This document shows positions 53,504 to 61,992 of a DNA stretch of 64,000 nt, one piece after another. The notes under the pieces are model-generated. The model saw nothing but the letters and a program-made list of their open reading frames with translations. It did no database searches and was not told the origin of the DNA. The position numbers and the translations under genes are program-made. Origin of the DNA: Clostridia bacterium (GTDB lineage: Bacteria > Bacillota > Clostridia > Saccharofermentanales > Saccharofermentanaceae); contig JAKSRG010000002.1 of the NCBI GenBank assembly GCA_024403735.1, forward strand, positions 150,617 through 214,616. Direction: 5' to 3'. How positions within the stretch are numbered: position 1 is the first letter of the stretch; every line of letters begins with the position of its first letter.

Positions 53504-54964
53504 ATGGCTATTGAAAAAGTATCATCTGAAGATTTTGAAAGAATTAATTCAGCTGTTGATAAATTGAAAATGTATTTCTCTAAGAAGGCGAACGAGATAG
53601 GTCGTCCTCTTACTTATAATATCAGAACTTATGGTTGTCAGTTAAATGAATCTGACTCTGAAAAACTTGCTGGTTATCTTGATCAAATGGGTCTTGTTGA
53701 TACTGATGCTCAACCAGCTGATGTAAATATATTTAATACATGTTCTATCAGAGAAAATGCTAATGATAGATTGTATGGTAATTTGGGTGTTTATAAGTCT
53801 GAGAAACTTAAGAATAAGGATATGATCATCGCTGTGTGCGGTTGCATGATGAAAGTAGATGAGAATATCGCAAAGATTAGAAAGAGTTTCCCATATGTTG
53901 ACTTAATCTTTGATCCTCAGCAGTTACATCTTATGCCTATTCTTTTGCTTAAGAGCTTGAATAGTAAGAAACAGGCAGTAGAGATTAACGATGTAGATTA
54001 CATTGCAGACGATAATAATATGCCTATTACTCGTAAGAGAAAATTCAGAGCTCTCGTTCCTATCATGTATGGTTGTAATAACTTCTGTACTTATTGTATT
54101 GTTCCTTTCACTCGTGGTAGAGAGAGATCTCGTGACTTTGATGAGATAATTAAGCAGCTTAATGATCTTGCCAAAGAAGGCTATAAGGAGATTATGCTTT
54201 TAGGTCAGAATGTTAATTCATATGGCAAGGATTTAGGTGCTAATAAGTCTTTTGCTGATCTATTACGTGCTGCTGCACAGATTAAGGGCTTTTCACGTAT
54301 TAGATTTATGACTTCTCATCCAAAGGATTTATCTGATGAGATTATTGATATTATGGCGACATATGATTCAATCGAGACACATTTGCATTTGCCAGTTCAG
54401 TCTGGTTCTAATTATGTTCTTGCTCGCATGAACCGTCATTATACTAGAGAACAGTATCTTCATATCGTTAAGTTATTTAGAGAGAAGGTTCCTGAGGGAG
54501 CAATTTCTACAGATATCATCGTAGGTTTTCCAGGTGAGACTGAACAAGACTTCGAAGATACATTATCAATTGTTGAAGAAGTTAAGTATGATTCTGCTTT
54601 TACTTTCCAGTACTCAATCAGACCAGGAACTAAGGCTGCTACTTATGAAGATCAGGTTCCTCAGGATGTAGTAACTGAAAGATTTGGAAGACTTCTTGAG
54701 CTTCAGAATAGATTAGTTTACGAGTCAAATCAGAGAATGGTTGGAAAGACTTACGAAGTTCTTATTGAAGGTGAGAGCTCAACTGCTCCTGATATTCTTA
54801 CTGGTAGAACAAAATGTAATCACTTGGTTAATTTTATTATTCCTGAAAGTGTTTGTAAGTTTACTGACGCCAATGAATTTGAAGGTAAGCTTGCAATGAT
54901 AAAGATTACAGAAGCTAAGCCTTATTCTGTAGAAGGTGTTTTGGAGAGTTTTATAAATGAGTGA
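53504..54964 (+). CDS. miaB: tRNA-2-methylthio-N6-dimethylallyladenosine synthase MiaB
   Basis: Radical-SAM methylthiotransferase that converts i6A37 to ms2i6A37. 486 residues. N-terminal UPF0004 domain with the three cluster cysteines in TYGCQLNESDSEK, NTCSIRENA and VCGCMM; radical SAM motif GCNNFCTYCIVPF (C-x3-C-x2-C); C-terminal TRAM domain. ATG at 53504 after GTGGAG fits better than an upstream in-frame start overlapping the promoter. The enzyme's substrate is made by miaA at the end of the same operon. Confidence 0.96.
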   Translation: MAIEKVSSEDFERINSAVDKLKMYFSKKANEIGRPLTYNIRTYGCQLNESDSEKLAGYLDQMGLVDTDAQPADVNIFNTCSIRENANDRLYGNLGVYKSEKLKNKDMIIAVCGCMMKVDENIAKIRKSFPYVDLIFDPQQLHLMPILLLKSLNSKKQAVEINDVDYIADDNNMPITRKRKFRALVPIMYGCNNFCTYCIVPFTRGRERSRDFDEIIKQLNDLAKEGYKEIMLLGQNVNSYGKDLGANKSFADLLRAAAQIKGFSRIRFMTSHPKDLSDEIIDIMATYDSIETHLHLPVQSGSNYVLARMNRHYTREQYLHIVKLFREKVPEGAISTDIIVGFPGETEQDFEDTLSIVEEVKYDSAFTFQYSIRPGTKAATYEDQVPQDVVTERFGRLLELQNRLVYESNQRMVGKTYEVLIEGESSTAPDILTGRTKCNHLVNFIIPESVCKFTDANEFEGKLAMIKITEAKPYSVEGVLESFINE

Positions 54965-57641
54965 TAACAAACCACTTACAATTGATACTGTTGATTTTAA
55001 TTCATTATCACCAATGATGAAGCAGTATGTTGAACTAAGAAAAACTCTTGGTGATACTATCTTGTTTTATAGATTGGGTGACTTCTATGAGATGTTCTTC
55101 GATGATGCAATTCTTGTATCAAGAACTCTTGAACTAACACTTACTGGTAGAGATTGTGGTTCAAATAATCGCGCTCCAATGTGTGGTGTTCCTTTTCATG
55201 CATATACTACTTATGCAAATAGATTATTATCTCATGGTTTTAAGATAGCTATATGCGAGCAGCTTGAGGATCCTGCTACATGTAAGGGTCTTGTTAAGCG
55301 TGGAATTATTAAAGTTCTAACTCCTGGTACACTTACTGATAATAATGGTCTAGAAGATCGTAAGAATAACTTCCTTATGAGTATCTACGCTGTTGGTTCA
55401 CAGTATGGTGTTTCAATTGCAGATATTTCAACAGGAGTATTCGAAGGAACTCAGCTCACAATGCTCAATAATAATGAGCATCTTTTGAATTTGATTGGTA
55501 AGTATGCTCCTTCTGAGATTATTTATAATGAATCTTTTGATCAGTCTCCCGTTTTGGCTGCTATTAAGGCACACTTCATTGTTGCTTTTACAAAGAAGGC
55601 AGATAGATATTTCATGTCTTCAAGAGCTTTGGAGCGTTCAAAGGAAGGAAAGAGCGCTTTAAATATTAGTTTGTTTAAGGATCCAGATTTACTCCTTTGT
55701 AGTGCTGGAGGTTTGCTTAATTACGCAGATGAGACACAGGCTGGTAAGATTTATCACCTTGATGCGCTTAATGTATTTAAGATTACTGATTCTATGGAAT
55801 TAGATTACTCTACAAGAACTAATCTTGAACTTACTTCAACTATCAGAACTAAGTCTAAGAAAGGTTCTTTGTTAGATAGTATTGATAGAACAAAGACAGC
55901 AATGGGCGGTAGACTTATTCGTAAATGGATTGAGGAACCACTTGTTTCTGTAGTTGGTATCAACAGAAGATTAGATGCTGTTGAGGAAGCATATGATAAG
56001 TATGTAGCTCGTAAAGAAATGCTTGATGCTTTGTCTGGTCTTTATGATATTGAAAGACTTGCTTCTAGAGTTGCTTTAGGATCAGCTAATGCTAAGGATT
56101 TGCTTTCACTTAAATTTGCTATTGCAAAGATTCCTTTTATAAAGGAGAGATTATCTGAATTCTCGAAGGGTGTTTTCGCTGACATCAAAGCAAATTTGGA
56201 TTCGCTTGAAGATATTCATGATCTTTTGGAGAGAGCTATTTCTGAGGAACCAGCATTAAGCATTAAAGAAGGAGATATCATCAAAAAAGGATATTCTTCT
56301 GAATGTGATGAACTTAATGAATTAACTAAGAATGCAAAAGGTTATATTCTTGAACTTGAGAACAGAGAAAAGGAAATAACTGGCATTAGAACTCTTAAGA
56401 TTAGTTATAACAAGGTATTTGGATACTATATCGAAGTAAGTAAGTCATTTATTAATCAGGTTCCTGATAGATATATTCGTAAGCAGACACTTGTTAATGC
56501 TGAGCGTTATATAACTGAAGAGATTAAGGAACTTGAGGACAAGATTCTCGGTGCTTCAACTAAAAAGAATGCTTTGGAATATGAGTTGTTCTGCGATGTT
56601 CGACAGAAAGTATCAAATGAGCAGATTAGACTATTTAATACTGCTAAGGCTGTTGCATTGCTTGACGTAATTACTGCTTTAGCTGAATTAGCTAATAACG
56701 AGAATTATGTTAGACCTATTGTAGACGATTCTGAAGTTATTGAGATTGAAGACGGTCGTCATCCAGTAGTTGAGCAGATGCTTAAGGGCGATAGATTTGT
56801 TCCTAATAACACTACTCTTAATGCTAATGACAGACTTATGGTACTTACTGGTCCTAATATGGCTGGTAAATCTACTTACATGAGACAGGTTGCTCTTATA
56901 GTATTACTTGCTCAGATTGGTTCATTTGTACCTGCTAAATCTGCTCATATTGGATTGGTAGATAGAATCTTTACTAGAATAGGCGCATCTGATGATATTT
57001 CACTTGGCCAGTCTACATTTATGGTTGAGATGTCTGAAGTATCTAATATCTTGAATAATGCGACAAGACGTAGTTTGTTGCTCCTCGATGAAGTTGGTAG
57101 AGGAACAAGTACTTATGACGGTTTGTCTATTGCATGGGCTGTAATTGAGTACATCATCGATCCTAACGTTTTGTTTTCGAGAACTATATTTGCAACTCAT
57201 TATCATGAGCTCAACCAATTAGCAAAACTTACAGCTGGAGTTTTCAACTGTCATGTTGATGTTAAGGAGAAAGATGATGGAGTTGTATTCCTTCATAAGA
57301 TTGTAAGCGGTGGAACATCTGATAGTTATGGTATTGAAGTTGCTAGATTAGCAGGTATCCCAGATGATGTACTTATGAGAAGTAAGGCACTCCTTAGTGA
57401 GCTCGAGCGAATTGGTAACTTTAAGGTTAACTCTAATGTAGATATCGAAAACGGTGAGAAGGTTCCAACTTCTCGCGTTATGCCTGGTCAGGATTCAATA
57501 TTCAGTCCTGACAATATCTACTATAAGAAAGAAGATAAATTAAGAAAGGCTATCAAGGAGATTGATATTACAAAAATTACTCCTTTGGAAGCTATGAATA
57601 TTCTATATGGATTAACAGAAATGATTCAGGAGGAGAATTAA
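54957..57641 (+). CDS. mutS: DNA mismatch repair protein MutS
   Basis: Mismatch sensor ATPase. 894 residues. Domain I contains the mismatch-stacking Phe motif LGDFYEMF; the ATPase domain has Walker A GPNMAGKSTYMRQ (from Gly632), LLLDEVGRGTSTYDGLSIAW and FATHYHEL; the C-terminus has HVDVKEKDDGVVFLHKI and a short tetramer region. Start overlaps miaB by 8 bases after TTGGAGAG. Followed by mutL two bases later. Confidence 0.97.
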   Translation: MSDNKPLTIDTVDFNSLSPMMKQYVELRKTLGDTILFYRLGDFYEMFFDDAILVSRTLELTLTGRDCGSNNRAPMCGVPFHAYTTYANRLLSHGFKIAICEQLEDPATCKGLVKRGIIKVLTPGTLTDNNGLEDRKNNFLMSIYAVGSQYGVSIADISTGVFEGTQLTMLNNNEHLLNLIGKYAPSEIIYNESFDQSPVLAAIKAHFIVAFTKKADRYFMSSRALERSKEGKSALNISLFKDPDLLLCSAGGLLNYADETQAGKIYHLDALNVFKITDSMELDYSTRTNLELTSTIRTKSKKGSLLDSIDRTKTAMGGRLIRKWIEEPLVSVVGINRRLDAVEEAYDKYVARKEMLDALSGLYDIERLASRVALGSANAKDLLSLKFAIAKIPFIKERLSEFSKGVFADIKANLDSLEDIHDLLERAISEEPALSIKEGDIIKKGYSSECDELNELTKNAKGYILELENREKEITGIRTLKISYNKVFGYYIEVSKSFINQVPDRYIRKQTLVNAERYITEEIKELEDKILGASTKKNALEYELFCDVRQKVSNEQIRLFNTAKAVALLDVITALAELANNENYVRPIVDDSEVIEIEDGRHPVVEQMLKGDRFVPNNTTLNANDRLMVLTGPNMAGKSTYMRQVALIVLLAQIGSFVPAKSAHIGLVDRIFTRIGASDDISLGQSTFMVEMSEVSNILNNATRRSLLLLDEVGRGTSTYDGLSIAWAVIEYIIDPNVLFSRTIFATHYHELNQLAKLTAGVFNCHVDVKEKDDGVVFLHKIVSGGTSDSYGIEVARLAGIPDDVLMRSKALLSELERIGNFKVNSNVDIENGEKVPTSRVMPGQDSIFSPDNIYYKKEDKLRKAIKEIDITKITPLEAMNILYGLTEMIQEEN

Positions 57642-57643
57642 TT

Positions 57644-59572
57644 TTGGGAAGAATTAACGTTCTTGATACAAAAACAGCTAATGCGATTAAAGCAGGTGAA
57701 GTTATTGAAAGACCTGTTTCAGTTGTCAAAGAATTATTCGATAATGCTCTAGATAGTGGTGCTAGTCGAATTACAATTGAATACGAGAACGGTGGTATTA
57801 CCAAGATTCAAGTTACTGATAACGGAATTGGTATGGATAAAGATGATGCAGTTACTGCATTTCAGATTCATGCTACTTCTAAGATTAAGTCTGTTGAAGA
57901 TCTGTTTAATTTAACAACTATGGGCTTCAGAGGTGAGGCTCTTGCTTCTATTGCTGCTTGTTCAAGAGTTTCACTTACTACTAAGCAGGCTGATACTGAT
58001 ATTGGTACACGAGTAAGGTTTGAAGACGGTTCTTTGCTATCTGTTGAAGAATGTAGTAGTGATAACGGAACTGTTGTTACTGTTTGTGATTTGTTTTATA
58101 ACACTCCTGCTAGATATAAGTTCCTTAAGAAGGATTCAACGGAAGGAATGTATATTTGTTCATTGGTTGAAAAGCTTGCTGTAGTTAATCCTCATATTTC
58201 TATTAAGCTAATTAAAGATAACCAAGTGATACTTAATACTCCTGGTAATGGTTCAATGTTGGATACGATTTATTGCATTTATGGTAAATCAATATCTTCT
58301 ATGCTTATTCCAGTTGATTACATGTATGAAACTATTCACGTTAAAGGTTTTGTAGGTAAGCCAGATTTAACTCGTGGTAACAGAGCTTTGGAATTATTCT
58401 ATGTAAATGATCGTTCTATTAAGAGCGCAACAGCTACTGCAGCTATCGATGAGGCGTATAGAAACAAAGTAATGAAAGGTAAGTTTCCTATTTGTTTCTT
58501 GTGTATGTATGTTGATCCTTCTTTAGTTGACTGTAATGTTCATCCACAGAAGATTGAAGTTAAATTTACAAATGATTCTGATGTTTTCAGAGCAATCTAT
58601 CATGCTACTCAGAATGCCTTAGAGTCGTTGGTATCTAAATCTAATCAGGCTAATACTCAAGATGAACTCTTGAGCTTGATTAGTGATAATTCAGAAGATG
58701 ATGATAATCCTGTTGAGAGTATTTCTATTACTTCGACTGTAGGCTCATCAGCTTCTCCTAGTGTTTCATATAAGAATTATGATTCTGTATCTAAGCCTAC
58801 TCAAGTTGAGATTAGAGCAAGTAATAATATTCTTAATATTCTTTCTGGTATTGATACAGCGCAGCAGGCTTCTTCTAAAGAAGATGTACCATTTGAAGTT
58901 ACTCCTAATCCCCAGGTTGAATTAGTTGAGCCATTAATTGCAACAGAAGAAGAGTTCAAATCTACTAAGAACTCTGAGATTATGACTTTAATTAATTCAA
59001 AAATTGTAGGAACACTATTTGCTACATATATTGTTTTACAGTCAGATGATGCTGCTTATATCTTGGATCAGCATGCAGCACATGAGAGAGTTCTATATGA
59101 AGAATTCCTTGTTAAATTTGCTTCTGCTGATAAAGATAAGTTTGTTGAGCAATTATTGGTGCCTGAGATTGTTAGTCTATCTTTGACTGACTATTCATTA
59201 GTAGTTGATAATATCGAAAACTTCCTAAAGTATGGCTTTGAAGTTGAACCAATGGGTGATCGCGAAGTAGCTCTTAGAACAGTTCCACTTATCAAAGGAC
59301 GTAAATCAAGTTATGTAGATATGTTCAAAGATTTGATTGCAGAAATGGGTAAAGAACTCCCAACTGGCGATGATGCATGGTTCCATAAGATTGCTACAGC
59401 TGCATGTAAAGCTGCGATTAAGGGTCATGATTTAATCACTGTAGATGAGATAAAGGCGTTGCTCAATAGTATGCTCACTCTTGATGATCCATACCACTGT
59501 CCTCATGGAAGACCTACTTTTGTTAAATTAACAAATACAGATATTGAGAAAATGTTTAAAAGGATTGTTTGA
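57644..59572 (+). CDS. mutL: DNA mismatch repair protein MutL
   Basis: Couples mismatch recognition to strand nicking. 642 residues: N-terminal GHKL ATPase (IKAGEVIERPVSVVKEL, DNGIGM, TTMGFRGEALASIA), variable linker (about 335-445), and C-terminal dimer domain. The endonuclease metal motif DQHAAHERVLYEE begins at Asp475 and CPHGRPTF is near the end, so this MutL should nick DNA, as expected in bacteria without MutH. The start is TTG, 9 bases after AGGAGG. Confidence 0.96.
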   Translation: MGRINVLDTKTANAIKAGEVIERPVSVVKELFDNALDSGASRITIEYENGGITKIQVTDNGIGMDKDDAVTAFQIHATSKIKSVEDLFNLTTMGFRGEALASIAACSRVSLTTKQADTDIGTRVRFEDGSLLSVEECSSDNGTVVTVCDLFYNTPARYKFLKKDSTEGMYICSLVEKLAVVNPHISIKLIKDNQVILNTPGNGSMLDTIYCIYGKSISSMLIPVDYMYETIHVKGFVGKPDLTRGNRALELFYVNDRSIKSATATAAIDEAYRNKVMKGKFPICFLCMYVDPSLVDCNVHPQKIEVKFTNDSDVFRAIYHATQNALESLVSKSNQANTQDELLSLISDNSEDDDNPVESISITSTVGSSASPSVSYKNYDSVSKPTQVEIRASNNILNILSGIDTAQQASSKEDVPFEVTPNPQVELVEPLIATEEEFKSTKNSEIMTLINSKIVGTLFATYIVLQSDDAAYILDQHAAHERVLYEEFLVKFASADKDKFVEQLLVPEIVSLSLTDYSLVVDNIENFLKYGFEVEPMGDREVALRTVPLIKGRKSSYVDMFKDLIAEMGKELPTGDDAWFHKIATAACKAAIKGHDLITVDEIKALLNSMLTLDDPYHCPHGRPTFVKLTNTDIEKMFKRIV

Positions 59573-60516
59573 TGAAAGAACTTAGCCAATACAATATTCC
59601 TTATAGTTATATACCTATTATTGCTGGTCCAACTGCAAGTGGCAAAAGCTCACTTGCTATTTCTGTTGCCCAGAAAATCGGTGGTGAGATTATTTCTTGC
59701 GATTCAATGCAGATTTATAAGCATTTGGATATTGGTACAGCAAAAGTTACACCAGAAGAACAGGCTATTGTTCCTCATCATATGATTGATATCATTGAAC
59801 CTGATGTTAGCTTTTCAGTTAATGATTATCTAACTATGGCTCTTGAGAAGATAGAAGAGATTTTATCAAGAAATAAACTTCCAGTACTTTGTGGTGGTAC
59901 AGGTCAATATATCTCATCTTTGTATAACGGTATTAAATATGTGGATGAACCAATTGATCAAAAGATAATTGATGATCTTTATAGTGAATATGAGCGTGAT
60001 GGAATTGATAGGATTTATGATGAATTAATGAGAATTGATCCAGCAGCTGCATTGAATATGCATAAGAATAATACAAGAAGAGTTATTAGAGCATATTCTG
60101 TTTACCTAAGTACAGGAAAAACATTTACATGGTGGAATGAGAATTCCAGAACAGAAGGACCAAAATATCCATTTAAGTTATACGCGATAAATCATGATAG
60201 AAGTGTTTTGTACGACAGAATTAATCAAAGAGTAGATATTATGATAAATAATGGCTTAATTGATGAAGTAAGACACATCAAATACACACACGTGTTAGAT
60301 AATTCTACTGCAAAGCAAGCAATAGGTTATAAAGAACTATTTGATTACTTCGATGACAAATGCTCTCTTGAAGATGCTATATATGAAATTAAGTTAAGAT
60401 CAAGACATTATGCTAAAAGACAATTAACTTGGTTCAGATATATGGAAGGTCTTAGATTAATCGATCCTAATAATCTTGAAGAAGCAGTAGATTTAATCAT
60501 AAAAGAAATCAAGTGA
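59572..60516 (+). CDS. miaA: tRNA dimethylallyltransferase MiaA
   Basis: Transfers dimethylallyl to A37 of UNN-decoding tRNAs, making the substrate for MiaB. 314 residues. Walker A GPTASGKSSLAI, DSMQIYKHLDIGTAK, CGGTGQYI and RQLTWFRY are conserved. ATG overlaps the mutL stop (TGATG). hfq, often next in Firmicutes, is absent. The stop codon lies in a small hairpin and a terminator follows. Confidence 0.96.
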   Translation: MKELSQYNIPYSYIPIIAGPTASGKSSLAISVAQKIGGEIISCDSMQIYKHLDIGTAKVTPEEQAIVPHHMIDIIEPDVSFSVNDYLTMALEKIEEILSRNKLPVLCGGTGQYISSLYNGIKYVDEPIDQKIIDDLYSEYERDGIDRIYDELMRIDPAAALNMHKNNTRRVIRAYSVYLSTGKTFTWWNENSRTEGPKYPFKLYAINHDRSVLYDRINQRVDIMINNGLIDEVRHIKYTHVLDNSTAKQAIGYKELFDYFDDKCSLEDAIYEIKLRSRHYAKRQLTWFRYMEGLRLIDPNNLEEAVDLIIKEIK

Positions 60517-60537
60517 CAGTTATAAAACTATCACTTG
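60510..60537 (+). repeat. Hairpin spanning the miaA stop codon
   Basis: CAAGTGA pairs with TCACTTG and AGTT with AACT, one mismatch, 4-base loop. No T-run. It may stabilise the mRNA end or act with the terminator downstream. Confidence 0.45.
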
Positions 60538-60567
60538 ATCGTAAATTTCAATATAGTAATTAAACAG

Positions 60568-60605
60568 TCACCTAGCTTGCTAATCTAGCAACGAGGTGAT
60601 TTTTT
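60568..60605 (+). terminator. Rho-independent terminator of the miaB-mutSL-miaA operon
   Basis: Two stacked stems, TCACCT/AGGTGA outside and TTGCTA/TAGCAA inside, followed by TTTTTT. It lies directly downstream of the convergent lexA stop. Confidence 0.75.
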
Positions 60606-60616
60606 ATGTCTAAGCA

Positions 60617-61300
60617 TTAGTTAATTGAATAGCGGTGGAGACCAACAACTTTTCCAAGAATGCGACACTCTTCAGTATTAAATGGAATAGGAGAATACAT
60701 ATCATTCTCTGGGAAAAGATAAGGTGTACCATTCAATCTTCCATATCTCTTAACAGTTGCTTCATCACCTATAAGTGCAGCAATGATATCTCCTTCATCA
60801 CAGAAACTCTGCTTTCTGATGATAAGATAATCACCATCGCAAATATGAGCATTGATCATACTGTTACCAGATACTTTAAGTAAGAAGCATTCCTCATTAC
60901 CAATAATTGACTTATCTACATAGAAAGAATTAGAGAAGTCTTCGTGAGCGTAGATAGGAATACCAGCAGTGATTTTACCTAAACAAGATAGTTTAACAAC
61001 ATTTGCGGATTCAATATTAGATTGAACTGGTTCTGAATCTGAACTGTTATCGTTAACAGAATTTACACTCATATCTTTAATGATAATAGCACGACGCATA
61101 CCAGGTCTATATTCAATCAAACCAAGTGAATCGAGCTTTTTAAGATATGTATGAACAGAAGATGTAGATTTTAAGCCAGAGCCAATGCAGATATCTCTAA
61201 CAGAAGGAGACATAGCATTCTCTCGTATATAATTCTTAACATAGTTGTATACACGTTCAATTGATTTATTACTTTTATTAGTTGAATTAGAATCTATCAT
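60617..61300 (-). CDS. lexA: LexA repressor
   Basis: SOS master repressor with self-cleavage. About 227 residues: N-terminal winged helix (MSPSVRDICIGSGLKSTSSV), a long polar linker, and the C-terminal peptidase with the Ala-Gly cleavage site in GKITAGIPI, catalytic Ser in VSGNSMI and Lys in ATVKRYG. The linker (about residues 75-110, rich in Ser/Asn/Glu) is longer than in B. subtilis. ATG at 61300 follows TTGGAGG; the longer in-frame version would begin inside the operator. A matching SOS box overlaps its own promoter, so it is autoregulated. Confidence 0.95.
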   Translation of the reverse strand: MIDSNSTNKSNKSIERVYNYVKNYIRENAMSPSVRDICIGSGLKSTSSVHTYLKKLDSLGLIEYRPGMRRAIIIKDMSVNSVNDNSSDSEPVQSNIESANVVKLSCLGKITAGIPIYAHEDFSNSFYVDKSIIGNEECFLLKVSGNSMINAHICDGDYLIIRKQSFCDEGDIIAALIGDEATVKRYGRLNGTPYLFPENDMYSPIPFNTEECRILGKVVGLHRYSIN

Positions 61301-61327
61301 TCTTGCCTCCAAACATATTTTCTTTTT

Positions 61328-61366
61328 ATTGTATTTTAAACCGCACAATTTGTCAAACACTTGTTC
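61328..61366 (-). promoter_or_regulatory. lexA promoter with overlapping SOS box
   Basis: Reverse strand TTGACA (61356-61351), 17-base spacer, TACAAT (61333-61328): near-consensus promoter. GAACAAGTGTTT (61366-61355) matches the Gram-positive SOS box GAACN4GTTY and covers the -35. The box also lies 18 bases before the ATG of the divergent gene. Confidence 0.82.
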
Positions 61367-61383
61367 TATTTTGGAGTTGAATT

Positions 61384-61866
61384 ATGAATAGAGAAGAGTT
61401 AATTATTACATTAGATAATCTATATGAAACAATGAGAACATTTAGTAGTGATATTTCATCAAGCTATAAACTATATTGTATGTCTAAAGAAGATAGGGAA
61501 GAATACTATAGAGAAGCGTACATAAGAGACAATGAGTTAGTAGAAGTAGTAGATTATAGTAGGATTGTAGTTGAAAAGGACTATGATCTTGGGATAATGA
61601 ATAAACTTGTTGGAAGTATGAATCAATATATTGAGATGCAAGAGAATAAATTGAACAATACTATTATCAGATATCAGAATGCCGTGAAAGTCTTTAAGGC
61701 AATAGTTGATTTGCCAACACCAATGAGTGATGTTTTGTATTTAACTTATTTCAAAAAAATGAATGCAAATGAGATTTCAAAATGTATATTTATTAGTAGG
61801 GCTAGTTATTTTCGAATTAAGCGAACTGCGATAGCATTGCTTTTGAGTAATATAAGTTTCGAATAA
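61384..61866 (+). CDS. Small regulator with sigma-70 region-4-like helix-turn-helix
   Basis: 160 residues. No sigma region 2 is visible. Residues ~1-100 are charged and helical; residues ~108-155 (LPTPMSDVLYLTYFKKMNAN then EISKCIFISRASYFRIKRTA) form a helix-turn-helix like sigma-70 region 4 or the phage-type ArpU/DUF1492 regulators. Codon use is richer in ATA, TTA and AGG than its neighbours, which hints at a foreign origin. It is transcribed away from lexA and shares its SOS-box region. GGAG precedes the ATG. Function unknown; a late-gene or SOS-induced regulator is only an inference. Confidence 0.65.
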   Translation: MNREELIITLDNLYETMRTFSSDISSSYKLYCMSKEDREEYYREAYIRDNELVEVVDYSRIVVEKDYDLGIMNKLVGSMNQYIEMQENKLNNTIIRYQNAVKVFKAIVDLPTPMSDVLYLTYFKKMNANEISKCIFISRASYFRIKRTAIALLLSNISFE

Positions 61867-61896
61867 TTGACATTTTCTCTTGAAATAGCTTTATAT

Positions 61897-61929
61897 AGCA
61901 ACTTTTAGCAAAATTCGTTGCTCTTTTTT
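61897..61929 (+). terminator. Terminator after the sigma-like gene
   Basis: AGCAAC pairs with GTTGCT across a 14-base AT-rich loop, followed by CTTTTTT. The 126-base gap also holds the promoter of the next gene. Confidence 0.55.
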
Positions 61930-61931
61930 GA

Positions 61932-61960
61932 TTGACTAAATTATGGTAAAAGGGCAATAT
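61932..61960 (+). promoter_or_regulatory. Promoter for the TIM-barrel/acyl-CoA synthetase gene
   Basis: TTGACT (61932-61937), 17-base spacer, CAATAT (61955-61960). Leader of about 26 bases with GAGGTG before the ATG. Confidence 0.45.
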
Positions 61961-61992
61961 GTTATAGCAAAAATATATTTTCGAGGTGAAAT

